NCBI GenBank assembly: GCA_044425575.1
Contig: JAWXVE010000033.1
Span: 1-23,006, forward strand
DNA: 23,006 nt
Source: JAWXVE01 sp044425575
GTDB taxonomy: Bacteria; Bacillota; Clostridia; Lachnospirales; Lachnospiraceae
Direction of reading: 5' to 3'
A model generated the notes under the pieces. The model was not told the DNA's origin, searched no databases, and was given only the letters and a program-made list of their open reading frames with translations. Shown here in pieces: positions 20,624-23,006 of this stretch (its first letter is position 1; the number at the start of each line of letters is the position of its first letter). A program made the translations under genes and the position numbers.

Positions 20624-23006
20624 TTACTGCGTAGCGGCGGCTGCGGCAGCAGCTTCTGCGTCTGCAACTCGTTGATTAATCTCTGCTAGCTGAGCTGCAA
20701 TGACCGCTTCGTAATCAGGATTGGCAAAGAATTCAGCATCATGACTACAATACGTATAGTTACTATGAATGGTTGCTAGAGTACCAGTAGTGTCCGTAGC
20801 ATCGGTAGTTAATTCGCCATCTACGGTAGATTCATCCGTTAATGCGTCTGTAGTTGTAGTACCTGTTAAATTCTCTTCTGGAATAAGCTCTAGTGTTGCA
20901 GTGCCTTTAAATGGACAGAACTCTTGAGCTGGTAATCCATCATAATGACAGATTGTACCTTGATAATGTACGTTACAGCTTTCGGTTGGAACGGTTCCAT
21001 CTAAGAAGTACTCTGTTGTTAATGTATGGTCGCATAATCCTGCCACAGGCAACAAGCCAGATTGGCTACAAATAGTTGCTGTAACAATATCAGCAGGTTG
21101 TTCAAAGGCTTTATTAGGTAAGTCAGCATGAATCTCTGACATAACAGCTCGCCATAAGGATTTGGATAGGGAAGTCTGGCTTCCTGATAAACTTTCGTTG
21201 TTGTCATATCCTGTCCAAGTTGTAGCGGTATAGTATGGGGTGAATCCAGTAAACCATACATCTACATAATTCGTAGAAGTACCTGTCTTTCCGGCAATGG
21301 ACATACCGCCAAAGTTAGCAGAAGCTCCAGTACCTTGGGTGACTACATCTACCATGGCATCTGTTAATAGGAATGCAGTAGATTCCTTTAGCACTTGCTT
21401 TGTTTCTGTATTAGTCTTATCAATTAAGACATTTCCATCGTTATCTAAAATCTTAGTATAGAGCGTTGGTTCAATATAAGTTCCCTGATTGGCAATGGTT
21501 GCATAAGCAGCATTTAGTTCTAGATTGGTTGCACCTCTAGTCAACCCGCCGAGTACGAGTGATTGGGTAATATCAGAATAAATCTGTCCATTAATTTCTT
21601 CTCGTTCTACAAGAGTAGTAAATCCAAAGCTTTGCAAGTAGTCAAATGCCAGTTGAGGAGTGATTTCCGTAGCTGCTTTCACTGCAATAATATTCATGGA
21701 TTGCTCAATGGCATACCGTATGGACGATAACCCTTTGTATTCACTATACCAGTTGGAAACTGGAGTTCCGTCTGTATAAGTGAATGGTGCATCATTGTAT
21801 ACAGTTGCTAATGTTTTTCCAGCGCTATCAATAGCGGGTGCAAATGCGCCTAATACCTTGAAGGTGGAACCAGGGGAACGCATAACATTAGTGGCACGAT
21901 TTAAGGTTCTACTTGCTTCTTTTACACCACGTCCTCCAATCATAGCCACTACATAGCCAGTCGATTGATCCGCTACGGTAAGGGAGACTTGAGGTTGAGG
22001 TGTGATGGATATGGTTTCAGAAATCATTTCGTCATTTTCACCAATATAGACTTCTTTATAAGCTTCAATGGCTTCGTAAGCTTCTTCTTTGGAATTATAT
22101 AACAAGTCAAAAGAAGGACTAGTCTGTTGGTAGTAAGTCTTAAACATTTCAGTACTGTGATTTTCGTAATCACCATTAGCCTTTTGGATGGTCAATTCAT
22201 AATTAAGGTACCATTCTGTTGTACCTGAATAATTATCTTCGTTGCTATATACATCATTACAAATGGCTTGTATAGTTGGATCTTGCGTAGTAAAGATGCT
22301 TAAGCCACCACTATATAGTGCATTGTAAGCTTGTGTGTCGTTATATCCTAAATCATTCTTTAAATCATCAAGTACTTGTTCAATCAGAGCATCTACAAAG
22401 TAAGTATAGGTAGAAGTACCTTCTGTCTCTAGATTCACTTCTTGAATTCGAGTATATACATCATCTGCAATGGCAACATCATATTCGGTTTGTGTAATAT
22501 AGTCTTGCTCTAACATATTATCTAATACTTTTAAACGACGTGTTGCATTCGCTTCTGGATAAGAAATAGGATTATATCCAGATGGATTCTGGGTAATAGC
22601 AGCAATTACTGCACACTCTGATAAAGTTAATTCATAAGCGGATTTGTTAAAATAGCGAAGAGAAGCAGCTTCTACACCAAGGGTACCTTGTCCAAGGTTA
22701 ATGGTATTCATGTAGATTTCAAGAATTTCTTCTTTTTCCATTTCCTTTTCTAATTCAATGGCAAGGTATTGTTCTTGAATCTTACGCTTAATCTTCTGAC
22801 CGTCCTTTTCATTGACCCAATCTTCAAATACGTTATTTTTCAGTAATTGTTGGGTGATGGTACTAGCGCCTTCTCCCAGACTTCCGCTTTCTAGGGTAGA
22901 AGCAGCAGCTCGAATAATTCCCTTAATGTCAATTCCATTGTGCTCATAGAACCGTTCGTCTTCAATAGCAACAAATGCATCGGCTAAATCTTGAGGGATT
23001 TGATCC
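20624..23006 (-). CDS. Class A penicillin-binding protein (PBP1A/2C type), 5' end outside the window
   Basis: About 793 residues are visible. The open frame runs to the window edge, so the first internal Met (22741) is not the start. A cytoplasmic tail and membrane anchor are presumably beyond the edge. The GT51 glycosyltransferase shows EDERFYEHNGID with its catalytic Glu, GASTITQQLLKN, and MNTINLGQGTLGVEAA. The transpeptidase shows SPGSTFKVLG (SxxK Ser codon at 21866-21868), SMN, and AGKTGTSTN. It polymerises and cross-links peptidoglycan outside the membrane. The C-terminal 170 or so residues hold six cysteines (CSQSG, LCDH, SCNVHYQGTICHYDG, FCPFKG, YCSHD), a Thr/Asp/Glu-rich linker, and an alanine-rich helix ending ATQ. 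Confidence 0.93.
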   Translation of the reverse strand, partial: DQIPQDLADAFVAIEDERFYEHNGIDIKGIIRAAASTLESGSLGEGASTITQQLLKNNVFEDWVNEKDGQKIKRKIQEQYLAIELEKEMEKEEILEIYMNTINLGQGTLGVEAASLRYFNKSAYELTLSECAVIAAITQNPSGYNPISYPEANATRRLKVLDNMLEQDYITQTEYDVAIADDVYTRIQEVNLETEGTSTYTYFVDALIEQVLDDLKNDLGYNDTQAYNALYSGGLSIFTTQDPTIQAICNDVYSNEDNYSGTTEWYLNYELTIQKANGDYENHSTEMFKTYYQQTSPSFDLLYNSKEEAYEAIEAYKEVYIGENDEMISETISITPQPQVSLTVADQSTGYVVAMIGGRGVKEASRTLNRATNVMRSPGSTFKVLGAFAPAIDSAGKTLATVYNDAPFTYTDGTPVSNWYSEYKGLSSIRYAIEQSMNIIAVKAATEITPQLAFDYLQSFGFTTLVEREEINGQIYSDITQSLVLGGLTRGATNLELNAAYATIANQGTYIEPTLYTKILDNDGNVLIDKTNTETKQVLKESTAFLLTDAMVDVVTQGTGASANFGGMSIAGKTGTSTNYVDVWFTGFTPYYTATTWTGYDNNESLSGSQTSLSKSLWRAVMSEIHADLPNKAFEQPADIVTATICSQSGLLPVAGLCDHTLTTEYFLDGTVPTESCNVHYQGTICHYDGLPAQEFCPFKGTATLELIPEENLTGTTTTDALTDESTVDGELTTDATDTTGTLATIHSNYTYCSHDAEFFANPDYEAVIAAQLAEINQRVADAEAAAAAAATQ

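Overview
The window reads as chromosome of a low-GC, spore-forming Clostridia, most likely Lachnospiraceae (Lachnoclostridium or Clostridium phytofermentans-like). This rests on the AT-rich codon use, strong AGGAGG-type ribosome sites, TTGACA/TATAAT promoters, a SigH-type sporulation sigma factor, a QueH-type queuosine enzyme and the block cysE-cysS-mrnC-rlmB-sigH. The genus is inference.

Bases 1-1540 are a graveyard of broken genes. They hold the last codons of a gene with its terminator, the C-terminal half of a HepT-like toxin/RNase, a GNAT acetyltransferase that has lost its middle, and an IS4-family insertion sequence with candidate end repeats whose transposase has an internal deletion, a frameshift and a stop. 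Two intact genes of unknown function follow: a polytopic membrane protein (1636-2295) behind a sigma-A promoter with a perfect 16-bp palindrome at the transcription start, and a 127-residue protein (2498-2881).

Bases 2900-4450 on the minus strand form a vitamin B6 salvage pair: an ECF-type S component whose 3' end overlaps pyridoxal kinase by 44 bases, preceded by a promoter with a perfect 14-bp palindrome. On the plus strand, divergently, come carA and carB (carbamoyl phosphate synthase), then queH and argS, closely spaced as a probable operon.

A strong promoter at 11502 drives tRNA-Val(TAC) and tRNA-Met(CAT), ending at a terminator. After about 350 bases with only fragmentary reading frames comes an 825-residue membrane sensor with four PAS-like domains and no output domain. 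It is followed by ispF (isoprenoid MEP pathway) and an Eis-like GNAT protein.

A terminator and promoter then lead to cysE, cysS, mrnC, rlmB and sigH, all tightly packed. These cover serine acetylation for cysteine synthesis, Cys-tRNA charging, 23S rRNA maturation and modification, and the transition-phase sigma factor. A tRNA-Thr(GGT) with its own promoter follows. A 15-bp perfect-stem bidirectional terminator separates it from a convergent class A penicillin-binding protein that runs off the right edge.

Most of the window is conserved housekeeping. I did not find a clear new multi-gene system. The best leads are the two palindromic operators at transcription starts, the output-less PAS sensor, the two unknown proteins near the left end, and the cysteine-bearing C-terminal tail of the penicillin-binding protein.
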